Below, piece after piece: positions 6,076 through 11,986 of a DNA stretch of 11,986 nucleotides. The stretch spans positions 1 to 11,986 of the forward strand of contig DBXJ01000017.1 in NCBI GenBank assembly GCA_002309475.1, read 5' to 3'. Origin of the DNA: Bacteroidales bacterium UBA1215. Lineage in GTDB: Bacteria; Bacteroidota; Bacteroidia; Bacteroidales; WCHB1-69. Position numbers and translations under genes: made by a program. Below the pieces are notes generated by a model. That model was not told where the DNA came from, searched no databases, and saw only the letters and a list, made by a program, of their open reading frames with translations. How positions within the stretch are numbered: the first letter of the stretch is position 1; each line of letters opens with the position of its first letter.

Positions 6076-7347
6076 ATGGAAAAGGGATATTTAGATATGG
6101 AATTGTTGCGGTTTACCACCGCAGGGAGTGTGGATGACGGGAAAAGCACACTCATTGGACGTTTGCTGTATGATAGCAAATCTATTTTTGAAGATCAGTT
6201 AGAGGCTATGAAAGCAGCTTCTATTAATCGTGGAAACGAGGAAATGAATTTGGCTTTGTTGACAGACGGCTTGCGTGCAGAGCGGGAGCAGGGTATTACT
6301 ATAGATGTGGCATACCGCTATTTTGCCACTCCTAAACGTAAATTCATCATCGCAGATACTCCGGGACATATAGAATATACTAGAAATATGGTTACCGGAG
6401 CCTCTACCGCCGATTTGGCGATTATTCTGGTAGATGCCCGACATGGTGTGTTGGAGCAAACTGTCCGTCATTCTTATATTGCTTCTTTGTTGGGAATTGA
6501 ACGCATTGTTGTTTGTCTCAACAAGATGGATTTGGTAGATTTTTCTGAAGAAATATATTTGAAAATCAAGGAAGATTATTCAAATATGGCAAAAAAACTT
6601 GATATTCAAAATTATATTTTTATTCCTATTTCGGCAAAATTTGGCCACAATGTAGTGGAAAAATCAGACAAAATGCTCTGGTACAAAGGGAAGACTTTGT
6701 TGGATTATTTGGAAACGGTTCCTATAGGTCATAGTGTGGTAAAAAAATCCTTTAGATTTCCAGTACAGCATGTTATTCGCCCTATAAGCGACCAGTTTCA
6801 CGATTTTCGTGGTTATTCCGGTAGAGTCGCCTCAGGAAAAATTGCAAAAGGTGATGCTATAACTATTTTGCCAAGTGGCAAAAAATCTATAGTTTCGGAA
6901 TTGTATTTTGCTCAAACCCAACTTGAAGAAGCTTATGCTCCACAATCTGTTACCATTTGTTTGAAAGATGATATAGATGTAAGTAGAGGTGATATGATTG
7001 TCAAAAGTGAACAATTGCCAAAACTATCTTCCGATTTTGAATTAATGGTTTGTTGGCTGCGTGAAGATAGTTTACAATTAAGAAAACGATATATAATACG
7101 TTTTGCCACTCAAGAAGTTTTTGGCATGGTTAAATGTATTAACTATAAATTAGATGTGAATTCTTTGGAACAGATAAAAGATGTTGATATGTTGAAAATG
7201 AACGATATGGCAAAAATTACTTTGCATCTTTCAGAAGAAGTTCCGGTTGACACATACAAAGAAAATCGGGTTACGGGTAGTTTGATATTTATCGACCCTG
7301 ATACCAACGATACCATAGGTGCTGGTATGATTGTTTCCATAAAATAA
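6076..7347 (+). CDS. cysN: Sulfate adenylyltransferase subunit 1, GTPase (CysN)
   Basis: A 423-residue translation-factor-like GTPase that drives APS synthesis by CysD. G1 is GSVDDGKST (17-25), the switch I Thr is in GIT (73-75), G3 is DTPGH (94-98), G4 is NKMD (149-152) and G5 is SAK (186-188), followed by EF-Tu-like beta-barrel domains starting near FRFPVQHVIRP. The protein ends after the barrel domains, so there is no fused CysC (APS kinase) domain as in CysNC/NodQ proteins. It is somewhat shorter than the E. coli enzyme (about 475 residues). With no cysC in the window and an APS-type CysH next door, APS probably goes straight to reduction without PAPS. The cysH start is 6 bp beyond the stop. 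Confidence 0.95.
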   Translation: MEKGYLDMELLRFTTAGSVDDGKSTLIGRLLYDSKSIFEDQLEAMKAASINRGNEEMNLALLTDGLRAEREQGITIDVAYRYFATPKRKFIIADTPGHIEYTRNMVTGASTADLAIILVDARHGVLEQTVRHSYIASLLGIERIVVCLNKMDLVDFSEEIYLKIKEDYSNMAKKLDIQNYIFIPISAKFGHNVVEKSDKMLWYKGKTLLDYLETVPIGHSVVKKSFRFPVQHVIRPISDQFHDFRGYSGRVASGKIAKGDAITILPSGKKSIVSELYFAQTQLEEAYAPQSVTICLKDDIDVSRGDMIVKSEQLPKLSSDFELMVCWLREDSLQLRKRYIIRFATQEVFGMVKCINYKLDVNSLEQIKDVDMLKMNDMAKITLHLSEEVPVDTYKENRVTGSLIFIDPDTNDTIGAGMIVSIK

Positions 7348-7353
7348 AGAAAA

Positions 7354-8061
7354 ATGTTGACAGAAAAAGAATTAGAAATGCTCAATGAGCAATTTTCCGC
7401 AAAAACACCAAAAGAAGTTTTGACATATTGTTTGGAAAAATATGGTAATAAAATTGCCCTTGCTTCCAGTTTGGGGTTAGAAGACCAAGTGCTAACCGAT
7501 ATGATTTGTAAAATTGACAAAACCACACGTATTTTTACTTTAGATACAGGACGGTTGTTTCCGGAAACATATCAGTTGATAAGTCATACCAACGATTATT
7601 ATAAAATCAACATGGAAGTGTTTTTCCCTGACCATACCGATGTGGAAGATTTGGTGAAAGAATGTGGCATAGACTGCTATTATAAGAGTATTGAAGAGCG
7701 GAAAAGATGTTGTTATGTTAGAAAAATCAAGCCCTTACAGCGTGCTTTTCAAGGTTTGGATGTTTGGATATGTGGACTTCGCAGGACTCAGTCAACAACA
7801 AGAACCAATGTGCAACTTATTGAAAACGACCGAGTAAATGGATTGGTAAAACTCAATCCTTTGATAGCATGGAGCGAGGAAGATGTAAAAAAATATATTC
7901 AAGCCAATCATGTCCCTTATAACAAATTGCATGATCAAGGATTTCCAAGTATTGGTTGTCAGCCATGCACACGTGCTGTTAAACCAGGCGAAGATATTCG
8001 GGCCGGACGCTGGTGGTGGGAAGATCCCGATCATAAAGAATGTGGACTGCATCAACGATAA
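7354..8061 (+). CDS. cysH: Assimilatory APS reductase (CysH family)
   Basis: A 235-residue cytoplasmic enzyme that reduces adenylyl sulfate to sulfite and AMP using thioredoxin-type electrons. The N-terminal nucleotide-binding segment is ASSLGLEDQV (37-46), with LDTGRLFPETY at 63-73 and GLRRTQSTTR at 141-150. Two cysteine pairs, C119-C120 (KRCCYVRKIKPL) and C202/C205 (GCQPCTR), are those that ligate the [4Fe-4S] cluster in APS-type and not classical PAPS-type enzymes. The catalytic Cys is C230 in KECGLH near the C terminus. The Fe-S signature agrees with the absence of a CysC in the operon. No sulfite reductase gene is present in the window. The regulator gene starts 31 bp downstream. Confidence 0.94.
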   Translation: MLTEKELEMLNEQFSAKTPKEVLTYCLEKYGNKIALASSLGLEDQVLTDMICKIDKTTRIFTLDTGRLFPETYQLISHTNDYYKINMEVFFPDHTDVEDLVKECGIDCYYKSIEERKRCCYVRKIKPLQRAFQGLDVWICGLRRTQSTTRTNVQLIENDRVNGLVKLNPLIAWSEEDVKKYIQANHVPYNKLHDQGFPSIGCQPCTRAVKPGEDIRAGRWWWEDPDHKECGLHQR

Positions 8062-8092
8062 ATCTGTCTGTTTCAATTGTAACTGATTTGTA

Positions 8093-8656
8093 ATGGGAAA
8101 GTTGGGCCTTATAATATTAGAAGTTGTTTTTATAGCATTGACAGGGTTGATGTTGATTTTGTATATAAAAAAGCAAAAAGATTATAAAAAATTGATGTCA
8201 AAAGTACTCCGTCGTGAAAATAAGCCTATGCCCAAATTAGAAATAACAAATTTTGATAAATATTCTGTAAATCAAATAGATGAAAGTGATAAAAAAATAT
8301 TGCAAGATATAAAAGTTTTGTTTGAAAAGGATAAAATTTATTTGAATAGTGATTTGAATATAGGTATGTTGGCAAAAAAGTTAGGCACAAATAAAAATAC
8401 ACTTTCAAGAATCATCAATGTTTATTTGGAAAAAAGTTTTCCTACTCTTTTAGGAGAATATAGAGTAAAAGAAGCTATTCAAATCATGAGCAGTTCTACT
8501 TTGGATTTTTATACTATTGATGCTATTGGCGGAATGTGTGGATTTAAAAATCGGCAAGTATTTTATCGGGTTTTTAAAAAAGTTACAGGCGTAACCCCAA
8601 ATTATTTTCGGCAAGTTGTGCATGTAAATGATACAAAATCAGATAAAAATAAATAG
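8093..8656 (+). CDS. Membrane-tethered AraC-type transcriptional regulator (copy 2)
   Basis: A 187-residue paralogue of the protein at 585-1136 with the same plan: one hydrophobic helix (about 4-25), a basic cytoplasmic edge (KKQKDYKK), a charged linker, and a C-terminal AraC double HTH beginning near FEKDKIYLNSDLNIGMLAKK. The second HTH carries GFKNRQVFYRVFKK then VTGVTPNYFRQ. No sensor domain is visible, so how it perceives a signal is unknown; release from the membrane or a partner protein are possibilities. It is last in the pst-cys run, so it is probably co-transcribed and may autoregulate. Its stop codon (8654-8656) overlaps the first bases of the porin control element at 8655. It is strikingly AT-rich, like copy 1. 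Confidence 0.85.
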   Translation: MGKLGLIILEVVFIALTGLMLILYIKKQKDYKKLMSKVLRRENKPMPKLEITNFDKYSVNQIDESDKKILQDIKVLFEKDKIYLNSDLNIGMLAKKLGTNKNTLSRIINVYLEKSFPTLLGEYRVKEAIQIMSSSTLDFYTIDAIGGMCGFKNRQVFYRVFKKVTGVTPNYFRQVVHVNDTKSDKNK

Positions 8657-8746
8657 TTACAAGACATTTGTTTGCAAATGTGACAACAGATTGTAATTTG
8701 GTAACATGAGTAGATGAACAGTTCACCTAATTTTGCAGAAAATTCA
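8655..8746 (+). promoter_or_regulatory. Shared 92-bp regulatory element and promoter, copy B (porin)
   Basis: Ungapped counterpart of 1391-1482. The same blocks occur at the same spacing: AGTTACAAG (8655-8663), CATT, TTT, CAA, GTGAC (8680-8684), ATTGTAA (8690-8696), TGGTAAC (8699-8705), CTAATTTTGC (8727-8736) and AAAATTCA (8739-8746). The promoter box TAATTTTG is 8728-8735. Predicted transcription would begin near 8738-8742, giving a leader of roughly 30 nt. A local dyad, ACATTTG/CAAATGT (8664-8670 and 8675-8681), is present here but not exactly in copy A. The three GTnAC blocks (starting 8656, 8680, 8701) lie 24 and 21 bp apart, a spacing compatible with one DNA face. Confidence 0.75.
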
Positions 8747-8771
8747 ATTCGCAAAACTAAAAAATAGTGTA

Positions 8772-9878
8772 ATGATGAAATGTAGCAAAAAAAGTATGTT
8801 GGTGGCAACGCTTGTAATGTTGTCTGCAATATCAGTAAAAGCACAAAAAACAATTGATAGTCTTCCTGATTACAGTAGTGAAACGGACAAGTTGGAAAAA
8901 ATAGAGAAAATAGAGAAAATTATCTCGCATTTACCTAAAATTTCCGGTTTTTTGCAGTTGGGCTATAATCTTGATATAGGTGAAAATATTGCCGATGACC
9001 ATACCGACATAAATAATACGTTTCTCATTCGTCGTGCAAGATTCAAAATGGATGGAGATATTACTTCAAAGATAGACTATTGTATGCAAATAGAGTTTGT
9101 GAATCCTAAAATTTTAGATTTGTACATGCGATTTAAGCCTTTTCGTCAGTTGAATGTTCAAGCAGGACAATTCAAAACTCCGTTCTCAATAGAAAATACC
9201 TATTATTTGCCCAAAAATACCGAATTGATTGATGCTCCGATGGCGATTGGAAAATTGGTGCAAACCTATGATGGAATCGGCACAACAGGTAGAAATTTGG
9301 GTGTAAATATTTATGGAGGATTTTTTAAAAAAGACGGATTTTGTATTTTGAATTATGATTTGGGAATCTATAATGGCAATGGCATCAATTTGAAAGATAT
9401 TGACTGGTTTAAAACCATAGTTGCCAGAATCAACGTGCAACCCGTCAAGGATTTAAGAATTTCCGCTTCTTATCTTTATGGTGGAAATACCGAATTAGAA
9501 TGGCAAGATACAAATGGTATAACCCATACTGAAGAATATCTTTACCATCGCTATGCAATTGGTCTGTCTTACGACAAACCTGAAGGATTGATTGTCCGAT
9601 CGGAATGGGTGGGGGGCTCTACAAACGGAATAGATGCGCAAGGATTGTATCTGACTGTCGGCTGGCATATCAATAAAAAATGGACTTGTGTGGCAAGATG
9701 TGACTATTATCAAAGCAATATGGATATTAAAGAAACACGCTTGACAAATTTTTCAGTGGGAATGGTTTGGCAGCCGATTAAGTATATCCGTTTACAAGTA
9801 AACTATTACAATCAAGAAAATTATAATTTTTCAAAAAATTCCAACCATTTTTCAGTGTTGTTGACTGGTATATTTTAG
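8772..9878 (+). CDS. OprO/OprP-type outer-membrane porin
   Basis: A 368-residue predicted outer-membrane beta-barrel of the phosphate-selective porin O/P family. The N terminus is a signal peptide (MMKCSKK, hydrophobic core, then SVKAQ; cleavage likely after A24). A short charged heptad-like stretch with a KIEKIEK repeat follows, then alternating amphipathic strands such as GFLQLGYNLD, FLIRRARFKMDGDI and LNVQAGQFKTPFSIENTYY, ending in the aromatic Phe typical of BAM substrates. The upstream in-frame TTG at 8733 lies inside the promoter box, so the ATG at 8772 (or 8775) is chosen. The promoter shares the operon's control element, so the porin probably admits the oxyanion handled by the Pst-like importer. 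OprP family members are known for phosphate or pyrophosphate; sulfate is an inference from context. Confidence 0.85.
   Translation: MMKCSKKSMLVATLVMLSAISVKAQKTIDSLPDYSSETDKLEKIEKIEKIISHLPKISGFLQLGYNLDIGENIADDHTDINNTFLIRRARFKMDGDITSKIDYCMQIEFVNPKILDLYMRFKPFRQLNVQAGQFKTPFSIENTYYLPKNTELIDAPMAIGKLVQTYDGIGTTGRNLGVNIYGGFFKKDGFCILNYDLGIYNGNGINLKDIDWFKTIVARINVQPVKDLRISASYLYGGNTELEWQDTNGITHTEEYLYHRYAIGLSYDKPEGLIVRSEWVGGSTNGIDAQGLYLTVGWHINKKWTCVARCDYYQSNMDIKETRLTNFSVGMVWQPIKYIRLQVNYYNQENYNFSKNSNHFSVLLTGIF
8901..8918 (+). repeat. 9-bp in-frame tandem duplication in the porin N-terminal region
   Basis: ATAGAGAAA occurs twice back to back, encoding Ile-Glu-Lys twice within a charged helix-like stretch just after the signal peptide. 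Because the unit is a multiple of three, changes in copy number would keep the frame. Confidence 0.7.
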
Positions 9879-9950
9879 TGACGACAACTCAAATGTCCAA
9901 ACAGGCATTATAGCGTTTTTCGGTGATGTTGTTTGCTGACAAAAATCCAA

Positions 9951-9975
9951 TCTTTTCCGCCTCGGGCGGAAGGGG
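9951..9975. terminator. GC-rich hairpin between convergent genes, possible terminator
   Basis: TTCCGCC (9955-9961), loop TCG, GGCGGAA (9965-9971) form a perfect 7-bp stem that can extend by G-U pairs in the plus-strand RNA. It lies in the 145-bp gap between the convergent porin and LtaS/OpgB-like genes. Neither strand shows a T-tract right after the stem, so it is at best an atypical terminator; it might be only a GC-rich dyad. Confidence 0.35.
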
Positions 9976-10023
9976 CAAAGCGAATCAGGATAGACAGCGT
10001 TTGCAAGGCAGTCTGAAAGGAAA

Positions 10024-11880
10024 TCAGTATTCGAAGTAGGTTTTGTAGAGTTTTTGCAGGTAGGCTTGTCCTTCCTGATTGAGTAGCGGAAATAGCGTGC
10101 TGTCGCCGATACCGTATTCAAAACTATATTCATGGGTAAAGTTGGCATATTCCGCATTCGGGCGTATCCAGCCAAAACCCGACCAAGCCTCATAAAAGGC
10201 AAACTGGGGTGCATAAGGGTTGAATATATTTTTCCCCCAACAAAATTCATGGTTATTGATGCCTAATTGTTGCAAAATAGAATAGGCGAGGTCTACGTGA
10301 GAGCAGACTTGGTCTATTTGCTTTCCCCGCAGTGCTTGTGGAATCACCTCTCCGACAAACAGTAGCGGCACATGCTGGTAAGCGGCGGAAAAATGGTATT
10401 CTTTTTTTATGTGAGTGGGGTGGCTGTGGTCGCCTACTAAAATAAAGAGTGTGTTTTTGTACCAAGGCTCATTTCTTACTGAGTCGAAATACTTTCCTAA
10501 CCAATAGTCGCAATATTTTGCAGAATTAAGATAAGGCGTCTCTTCACATTCTATGGCAACTTCCGGGGTGTTTTTCGGTTGGTCGTAGGGGCTGTGTGAG
10601 CTGGCGGTGAACAAAATGGAGAAAAATGGTTGCTGCATGCGATTGAGGGCATCATGATGCAGTTGAAACATATATTGGTCGTGAATACCCAATTTGCCGC
10701 GAGGAATCTTGGAATTGATATGCTTACCTTCCACAATGGTGTCAAAATGACAGTGTAAAAGGAATGAGCGGATGTTGCCGTAATCCAAATTGCCGCCGAA
10801 ATAAAAAGAGGTATGATAGCCCTTGTCCATGAGTTTCTGACTCAAAGACGGCAAATGTCGGTATTTGTCCTGATTGTCGGTGATATCGTACATGGGTACA
10901 GACGGAAAACCGCTCAAAATGCTGCAAATAGCCTGCTGGGAGCGGTGTCCGTTGGCATAGGTGCGGGTAAACAAAATGCCTTCCTGCTCCAAACGGCCAA
11001 AATTTTCTGCAATGCCGGCTGTCCCGCTAAGACTTTCCACCAAATCGGCAGACCAGCTTTCCAACAAAATGATGACGATATTGACATTTTGTTGGTTAAT
11101 GATATTTATGTTTGTATCTTTTTCACATTGACGGATATTGGCAAAAATTTCTTCTGCCTTTTCATCGTCCATATAGTGAAATTTGTCGGCGTCCAAATCG
11201 CCAAAGTAAAGAAAACTATATGCCAGATTCCACGAAGGATTGACACTCGCATCATTGAGAATATCATGTCGGGAGAAGTAGGCGGAACTTTGTGTTATCG
11301 GAATGGCATCCAAGCCGCCACGCATGCCTAAAACGATGAGTGCCCCGCAGACAATCAAAGTAAAAGGAGCTTTCAGATAGCATTTTTTTACCGGTGAAAA
11401 ATTACAAAAGACAAATTTTTTGTAAAGCATAAAAAATGCCGTTACCAACAGTATCACTGTCAACACACCGCCTGCCAGCTGTCCGTAGGTGGCAGTGGCG
11501 ATAATTTCCATTGGATGTCGTAAATAGAGCAAAATCTTGTAACTAAGCTTGGTAAGCCATTCTCCATAAACGCAGATTTCTCCTAACAGCACCAAACTGC
11601 AAACAATTAATTCTATCAGCATGGTGGCATGTAGCAGTCTGTTGAGCCATTGGGTTTTGAAGCATAATTTCATCACTAACAAAATAGTCGGAACAACCAA
11701 TAGATAGCAGGCTGTAGAAATATCCAAACGCAAAGCATGCGGATAGCATTTTAAAATTTCTACAAATGCAATTCCGTGAAGATGAGAATGATAAACTATC
11801 AAAAAAAGGGTCCTTCCAACAAAGAAAAACACCAGCCAAAACAGCAAACATTTAACAATAGTCCATATAAATTGCTTCAT
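10024..11880 (-). CDS. LtaS/OpgB-like membrane phosphoglycerol-transferase (alkaline-phosphatase superfamily)
   Basis: A 618-residue protein with about five N-terminal membrane helices (within residues 1-190) and a large extracytoplasmic domain of the sulfatase/alkaline-phosphatase superfamily, the plan of LTA synthases and OpgB (MdoB). Candidate metal and catalytic residues (numbering from this start) are E274 in IILLESWS, S314 in ANGHRSQQA as likely nucleophile, H429 in SSHSPY, and D484-H485 in VGDHSHPTH. LtaS uses Thr at the nucleophile site. The formylglycine motif C/S-x-P-S-R of true sulfatases is absent, so sulfate-ester scavenging is not supported. In Bacteroidota its likely role is adding phospho-glycerol or phospho-ethanolamine-type groups to an envelope glycan; the substrate is unknown. 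An in-frame TTG at 11886 is a worse start than the ATG at 11880. The gene is less AT-rich than the pst-cys operon. Confidence 0.83.
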   Translation of the reverse strand: MKQFIWTIVKCLLFWLVFFFVGRTLFLIVYHSHLHGIAFVEILKCYPHALRLDISTACYLLVVPTILLVMKLCFKTQWLNRLLHATMLIELIVCSLVLLGEICVYGEWLTKLSYKILLYLRHPMEIIATATYGQLAGGVLTVILLVTAFFMLYKKFVFCNFSPVKKCYLKAPFTLIVCGALIVLGMRGGLDAIPITQSSAYFSRHDILNDASVNPSWNLAYSFLYFGDLDADKFHYMDDEKAEEIFANIRQCEKDTNINIINQQNVNIVIILLESWSADLVESLSGTAGIAENFGRLEQEGILFTRTYANGHRSQQAICSILSGFPSVPMYDITDNQDKYRHLPSLSQKLMDKGYHTSFYFGGNLDYGNIRSFLLHCHFDTIVEGKHINSKIPRGKLGIHDQYMFQLHHDALNRMQQPFFSILFTASSHSPYDQPKNTPEVAIECEETPYLNSAKYCDYWLGKYFDSVRNEPWYKNTLFILVGDHSHPTHIKKEYHFSAAYQHVPLLFVGEVIPQALRGKQIDQVCSHVDLAYSILQQLGINNHEFCWGKNIFNPYAPQFAFYEAWSGFGWIRPNAEYANFTHEYSFEYGIGDSTLFPLLNQEGQAYLQKLYKTYFEY

Positions 11881-11914
11881 AAACAAAAAATATAAAGAAT
11901 AACGTGATAATATT

Positions 11915-11946
11915 TTGAATATTGTTATCTAAAAATGTTATCTTTG
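11915..11946 (+). promoter_or_regulatory. Bacteroidota-type promoter for the gene at the right edge
   Basis: TTG (11915-11917), a 21-bp spacer and TATCTTTG (11939-11946) fit the TTG-N19-21-TAnnTTTG pattern known for the primary sigma factor of Bacteroidota. It points rightward out of the divergent gap 11881-11954. The ATG codons at 11955 and 11961 would leave a leader of only about 5 to 12 nt. Confidence 0.6.
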
Positions 11947-11954
11947 CAAAAAAA

Positions 11955-11986
11955 ATGATTATGGAGCAGATAGCTGAAAATTTGCA
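11955..11986 (+). CDS. Partial CDS, N terminus only (cut by window edge)
   Basis: The frame reads MIMEQIAENL before the window ends; the second ATG (11961) gives MEQIAENL. It lies right behind a good promoter match, so a real gene is likely. Ten residues are too few for identification. The IAENL start is reminiscent of YggS/PLPBP-family pyridoxal-phosphate proteins, but that is a weak guess. Confidence 0.45.
   Translation, partial: MIMEQIAENL

Noticed and set aside
8733..8771. TTG start giving the porin 13 extra residues
   Set aside because: The TTG is part of the TAATTTTG promoter box, and the extension would precede a proper signal peptide that begins at 8772.
9611..9616. G6 run in the porin as a phase-variation tract
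   Set aside because: It is short and encodes conserved-looking Val-Gly-Gly in a strand/turn; too weak to call.
9852..10250. Minus-strand open frame of 132 codons spanning the convergent gap
   Set aside because: It overlaps the 3' ends of both the porin and the LtaS/OpgB-like gene and has no recognisable domain.
10813..11331. Plus-strand open frame of 172 codons
   Set aside because: It is antisense to the well-supported LtaS/OpgB-like gene, has no family motifs, and arises from codon bias on the other strand.
10024..11880. Sulfatase that would supply sulfate to the cys genes
   Set aside because: It lacks the C/S-x-P-S-R formylglycine motif, has N-terminal membrane helices of the LtaS/OpgB type, lies on the opposite strand and does not share the control element.
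11881..11886. TTG start two codons upstream of the LtaS/OpgB-like gene
   Set aside because: An ATG at 11880 directly follows and gives a normal N terminus.

Overview
The window looks like chromosomal DNA of a Bacteroidota bacterium, most likely Bacteroidales. It is AT-rich, has no strong Shine-Dalgarno sequences, carries TAnnTTTG-type promoter elements, and encodes TenI/ThiE-like, PstS-lipoprotein and OprO/OprP-type porin proteins of a Bacteroidota flavour. This taxonomic call is inference from sequence style and recalled families; no search was run. No rRNA, tRNA, CRISPR array, insertion sequence or integrase was seen.

Layout: a ThiE/TenI-like gene (20-568) is followed after 16 bp by a short AraC-type regulator with one N-terminal membrane helix (585-1136). 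A 419-bp AT-rich intergenic region holds tandem and inverted repeats and a promoter. Then comes a tight same-strand run, 1556-8656, with gaps of 1 to 31 bp: pstS-, pstC-, pstA- and pstB-like ABC transporter genes, cysD and cysN (the two ATP sulfurylase subunits), cysH (an APS-reductase type), and a second membrane-tethered AraC regulator paralogous to the first. An OprO/OprP-type porin (8772-9878) follows under its own promoter. A convergent LtaS/OpgB-like membrane phosphotransferase-type gene (10024-11880, minus strand) and the first codons of a plus-strand gene close the window.

Main reading: this is not an ordinary phosphate operon. The Pst-type importer sits immediately upstream of sulfate-activation genes, phoU is absent, and no sulfate ABC transporter (CysP/Sbp-CysTWA) is present. 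In the PstS-like protein, most of the Ser/Thr hydroxyls that hold phosphate in known PstS proteins are replaced. The promoter regions of the operon and of the porin share a 92-bp ungapped element (63 of 92 positions identical by hand count) that ends in the same TAATTTTG promoter box, which ties porin and operon into one regulon. The inferred chain is: outer-membrane porin, lipoprotein receptor, PstCAB-like importer, CysDN (sulfate to APS), CysH (APS to sulfite), bracketed by twin membrane-anchored DNA-binding proteins. Sulfate is the natural candidate substrate, but this is inferred from context; phosphate or another oxyanion is not excluded. Sulfite reductase and APS kinase are not in the window.

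The LtaS/OpgB-like gene is visibly less AT-rich than the operon and appears functionally unrelated.
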